Of a DNA stretch of 35,431 nucleotides, positions 32,793 to 35,431 are shown one piece after another. The DNA is taken from contig JAHDHS010000024.1 of NCBI GenBank assembly GCA_020631215.1, positions 1-35,431 of the forward strand, read 5' to 3'. The DNA is from Hellea sp. (lineage in GTDB: Bacteria > Pseudomonadota > Alphaproteobacteria > Caulobacterales > Maricaulaceae). Position numbers and translations under genes: made by a program. Under the pieces are notes generated by a model, which saw only the letters and a list, made by a program, of their open reading frames with translations, was not told the DNA's origin and searched no databases. Every line of letters begins with the position of its first letter. Position 1 is the first letter of the stretch.

Positions 32793-32815
32793 CTCAAAAT
32801 ATTTGCATATTTGAG
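32793..32815. repeat. AT-rich inverted repeat after the DUF192 gene
   Basis: CTCAAAATAT (32793-32802) and ATATTTGAG (32807-32815) match apart from one bulged A, around TTGC. No T run follows. It may protect the mRNA end or separate the gene from the tRNA-Pro promoter that begins at once. Confidence 0.35.
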
Positions 32816-32817
32816 GC

Positions 32818-32845
32818 TTGCCTTTTATGGGTAGAGCGCTATGAA
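32818..32845 (+). promoter_or_regulatory. Promoter of tRNA-Pro
   Basis: TTGCCT (32818-32823), 16 bases, TATGAA (32840-32845). The expected start falls about eight bases before the tRNA. Confidence 0.45.
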
Positions 32846-32859
32846 GCGCGCACCGTGTT

Positions 32860-32936
32860 CGGGGCGTAGCGCAGCCTGGTAGCGCACCTGTTTTGGGAAC
32901 AGGGGGTCGCAAGTTCGAATCTTGCCGCCCCGACCA
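32860..32936 (+). tRNA. tRNA-Pro (anticodon TGG), CCA encoded
   Basis: Acceptor CGGGGCG pairs fully with CGCCCCG. The anticodon stem CCTGT/ACAGG encloses TTTGGGA, anticodon TGG. The T loop is TTCGAAT. Discriminator A is followed by CCA. Confidence 0.95.
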
Positions 32937-33029
32937 CGGATATATGCCCCTCCCTGAAACTCCCGATAATCGTAAGGCTTTGCTAACTACATATAGGTAG
33001 AAGGACTCGAGGAAACTGGGAGTCCCGAG

Positions 33030-34991
33030 ATGCAAACTGTCGCTGCCGCGCAACGGAAAGCTGTACAAAAACCTGCTCAGGAATACAAAAAGACTGAGAT
33101 CGGGCGTATTATGACGGTCGGATCCAGCACAGCAGTTATGTCGATCAATAAATCGATTATTCGTGCGGGCCAGCTCACCATGGCACAAATTGGTACCATT
33201 CTGAAAATTATGACATCCAGGTCGGTTGTGGTGGCCATGGTATCCGCCTTGAAAATTGGAAACACCGATGAGGAGGGAATGAATGACGGATGTTTGGCGA
33301 CGCTAAACATTCTTGGTGAGATTTCGACTAATGAAACCACGCGCGAAACAAAATTTTTCCGGGGGGTGCGGTCTTTTCCAGTCTTAAACGAGCCTGTCTA
33401 TAACATGTCAACGGATGATTTAAGACTAATCTTTAACCGCGAAAATTCAGCCTGCATTGAGATTGGGCATCTGCAACAAGATAGTTCTATCATTGCCAAA
33501 GTTCGTACAGATGATCTTTTGTCGAAACATTTCGCCATCATTGGATCAACTGGTTCAGGTAAGTCCTGTACCGTTGCGTTGGTTTTACAAGCGATTTTAA
33601 AGCAAAGCCCGCAGGGTCACGTGGTCTTATTTGATCCACATAATGAATATTCAAAAAGCTTCGGGCCTTTGGCTGAGGTTATTAGTAATGATACGCTGGA
33701 CATACCGCTTTGGCTGTTTGACTTTGTAGAAACGGTAGAGCTGCTAACCAGCGATATCGAAGACCAAGCCCGCGAAGAGCAAGACGTCCTGCATGACGTG
33801 ATTTTGAAAGCGAAGCGCCTTTATGATCGTATGGTCGCGAAGGGCGAGCTAAGCTCACAAATCAAAATTGATGATGTCGAGGCTGATTTACAGCGAGCGA
33901 CACATATTTCCCTCGACAGCCCAGTCCCATACCGCATTCGCGATGTTGTAAAGCTGCTCAATCACGAGATGGGTAAGCTAGAAAATTCTTCGAATCTTGG
34001 ACCTTATAAGCGCTTAAAGCGCCGAATTTCCACCTTAACAGCAGATCCTAGATATCAATTTATATTCCGCAATCAGGCTTCGCCGCGCCCAATTGAAGAA
34101 ATCATGGGTCGGATTTTCAGGCTGCCGGTCGCCGGTCGCCCAATTTCTATACTGGACTTTTCAGGTATTCCTTCAGAGGCCCTGAATGTGGTTGTCTCAG
34201 TTGTCAGCCGGTTAGCTTTTGAGCTTGCGACTTGGTCGGAACGAAAAATCCCGATCCTTCTAGTCTGCGAGGAGGCGCATAGATATATTCCCCGCGATAA
34301 GTCTCTTGGATTTCACTCAACGCGCCGAATAATTGCTAGAATTGCAAAGGAAGGCCGGAAATATGGTGTATCACTTGGTATAGTTTCGCAGCGTCCTTCA
34401 GAATTAGAGCCCTCAACTCTGTCACAATGTTCAACAATCTTTTCTATGCGGCTCTCCAATGAACTTGATCAGAACTTTGTGCGTGCCGCAGTCCCTGATG
34501 GCGCAGCAGACTTATTATCGTTCCTACCGTCACTTGGCACGGCTGAGGCTATGGTCTTCGGGGAAAGTGTGAATTTGCCGATGCGGGTTATCCTCAACAC
34601 GCTCGAAGCAGAATACAGGCCGCATAGTTCATCAGCCCAGTTTACCGATCTTTGGAACCGAAATATGGCGACGCCAGAGCTCATGACATTGGTTTATGAT
34701 CGTTGGCGGGCAAGAAGTTTATTGAAGGATAAGCAGGCTGCTCCGCCAATCCCGCCAAAAACAACGGCTCAGTCAGTTCAGACAATACGGAATCAGTTGC
34801 GGCAACCTCAGAAAGAAAATTTGGCAAAGCGCCCCACGGCACCTGTAGGCAACGCCTCACCCAGTTCAGGTATTTCTTCTCAAATGCGGGAGCGAATATT
34901 GGCAAAAGCATCAGAGAAGACAGGCGGTAAGCCTGCTGGCCTTGCTGATGTAAAAAATATGCTCAATAATGCGTTTCATCGTGATATCTGA
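33030..34991 (+). CDS. HerA-like DUF87 hexameric ATPase
   Basis: 653 residues. The N-terminal part (about residues 20-110) has the size and beta-rich look of the HAS-barrel found in HerA. The ATPase core has Walker A GSTGSGKSC (residues 172-180), then FDPHNEYSKSF (substrate-side loop), and Walker B ILLVCEEAHR (409 on) with the double Glu typical of HerA/FtsK motors. IARIAKEGRKYGVSLGIVSQRPSEL is the sensor/arginine segment. The last ~100 residues are Pro/Gln-rich and look disordered. HerA moves on double-stranded DNA and usually works with NurA or another nuclease; none is encoded within the window. GGGAG precedes the ATG. It lies directly downstream of tRNA-Pro. Confidence 0.85.
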   Translation: MQTVAAAQRKAVQKPAQEYKKTEIGRIMTVGSSTAVMSINKSIIRAGQLTMAQIGTILKIMTSRSVVVAMVSALKIGNTDEEGMNDGCLATLNILGEISTNETTRETKFFRGVRSFPVLNEPVYNMSTDDLRLIFNRENSACIEIGHLQQDSSIIAKVRTDDLLSKHFAIIGSTGSGKSCTVALVLQAILKQSPQGHVVLFDPHNEYSKSFGPLAEVISNDTLDIPLWLFDFVETVELLTSDIEDQAREEQDVLHDVILKAKRLYDRMVAKGELSSQIKIDDVEADLQRATHISLDSPVPYRIRDVVKLLNHEMGKLENSSNLGPYKRLKRRISTLTADPRYQFIFRNQASPRPIEEIMGRIFRLPVAGRPISILDFSGIPSEALNVVVSVVSRLAFELATWSERKIPILLVCEEAHRYIPRDKSLGFHSTRRIIARIAKEGRKYGVSLGIVSQRPSELEPSTLSQCSTIFSMRLSNELDQNFVRAAVPDGAADLLSFLPSLGTAEAMVFGESVNLPMRVILNTLEAEYRPHSSSAQFTDLWNRNMATPELMTLVYDRWRARSLLKDKQAAPPIPPKTTAQSVQTIRNQLRQPQKENLAKRPTAPVGNASPSSGISSQMRERILAKASEKTGGKPAGLADVKNMLNNAFHRDI

Positions 34992-35047
34992 TTGACCTGC
35001 CACTCTGATTGTCGCTATTTGCGGGACGAATGGATTTGGAGCGTTAA

Positions 35048-35353
35048 GTGTTCGCAAAAATATATCAACCATCACCATCGGCCATGACGTCAGGTCGTGC
35101 GAAGTCCGATCATTGGGTGCTGGAGTTTACGTCGCGACAGCCCACAATGATTGATCCTTTGACAGGCAATGTCAGGTCGGTTGATCCCAAGCAGCAAATT
35201 GAGCTCCAATTCAAAACTTTGGAAGAGGCGGTCGCCTACGCCAAATCCAATAACATTCCGCATCAAGTCCAAATCCGGGATAAGGTCAAACGCATCTCTA
35301 AATCATATGCCGATAATTTTGCATATGACCGGAAATTGCCTTGGACGCATTAA
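35048..35353 (+). CDS. NDUFS4-type complex I accessory subunit
   Basis: 101 residues from GTG 35048. SDHWVLEFTSRQPTMIDPLTG is the ETC_C1_NDUFS4 core, with later FKTLEEAVAYAKSNNIPHQV and the C-terminal SYADNFAYDRKLPWTH (YADNF...R...PWTH) conserved from alphaproteobacteria to the mitochondrial 18-kDa subunit. It joins the peripheral arm of NADH:ubiquinone oxidoreductase. Its presence is one of the best taxonomic marks in the window. tRNA-Arg begins eight bases after the stop. Confidence 0.93.
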   Translation: MFAKIYQPSPSAMTSGRAKSDHWVLEFTSRQPTMIDPLTGNVRSVDPKQQIELQFKTLEEAVAYAKSNNIPHQVQIRDKVKRISKSYADNFAYDRKLPWTH

Positions 35354-35361
35354 GATTTCGG

Positions 35362-35431
35362 GGGTCCATAGCTCAACTGGATAGAGCAGCCGCCTTCTAA
35401 GCGGCAGGTTGTAGGTTCGAGTCCTACTGGG
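35362..35431 (+). tRNA. tRNA-Arg (anticodon TCT), 3' end cut by the window
   Basis: Acceptor strand GGGTCCA, D arm GCTC...GAGC, anticodon stem GCCGC/GCGGC around CTTCTAA (anticodon TCT), T arm GTAGG-TTCGAGT-CCTAC. Only the first four bases of the 3' acceptor strand (TGGG, one G-U) are inside the window. Confidence 0.9.

Noticed and set aside
32860-33030. tRNA-Pro as the attachment site of an integrated element carrying the herA-like gene
   Set aside because: No integrase gene and no second copy of the tRNA 3' end downstream within the window.
1-35431. CRISPR array, insertion sequence or prophage
   Set aside because: No regularly spaced repeats, transposase, integrase or phage structural genes were found on either strand.

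Overview
The window looks like chromosome from an alphaproteobacterium, most likely of the Caulobacterales/Maricaulales (Hyphomonadaceae-like) type. I infer this from gene content and order: a complete tol-pal cluster continuing into tilS, ftsH and folP; ctaA (COX15-type), rplM, rpsI and argC in a row; a serC-serA pair; glpX-recJ; and an NDUFS4-type complex I accessory subunit, which is typical of alphaproteobacteria and mitochondria. No plasmid, phage, transposase or CRISPR genes are visible.

Layout. Positions 1-2656 are read on the minus strand: the N-terminal two thirds of a galactokinase, an AT-rich XRE-type regulator whose 5' end is broken by a frameshift, and a lipoprotein. Positions 2739-6262 (plus) hold a glutathione transferase, a sulfotransferase, a secreted cysteine-containing protein, the Tol-associated thioesterase YbgC, an AT-rich HEPN-like orphan and a DUF3088 thioredoxin-like protein. 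Positions 6259-7195 (minus) are a small lipoprotein plus DUF1287 operon. Positions 7439-13722 (plus) hold tolQ-tolR-tolA-tolB-pal-cpoB-tilS. These are followed by ftsH with a strong terminator, then folP, a frameshifted AT-rich membrane-protein gene and thiD. Positions 18079-23895 (minus) hold serC-serA, a PagL-like outer-membrane protein, purA and an EamA transporter. Positions 24101-35353 (plus) hold ctaA, rplM-rpsI, a small membrane orphan with argC, a lipoprotein, an aminotransferase, glpX, recJ, tRNA-Glu, a DUF192 protein, tRNA-Pro, a HerA-like ATPase, the NDUFS4-type protein and a tRNA-Arg cut by the window end.

The genes fall into clear jobs: envelope constriction and integrity (Tol-Pal, CpoB, YbgC, FtsH), amino-acid, nucleotide and cofactor synthesis (serA/serC, argC, purA, folP, thiD), translation (rplM, rpsI, tilS, tRNAs), respiration (ctaA, complex I subunit), gluconeogenesis (glpX) and DNA repair (recJ, herA-like).

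The more unusual content is small. Several AT-rich orphan genes sit inside or between housekeeping operons. Two of these genes are each interrupted at an A4 run where one extra A would restore the frame. Structured leaders precede rplM and serC. A HerA-type motor protein stands without a recognisable nuclease partner. I see no clearly new multi-gene system. The best candidates for a second look are the rplM leader, the two frameshifted orphans, the HEPN-like gene and the lone HerA.
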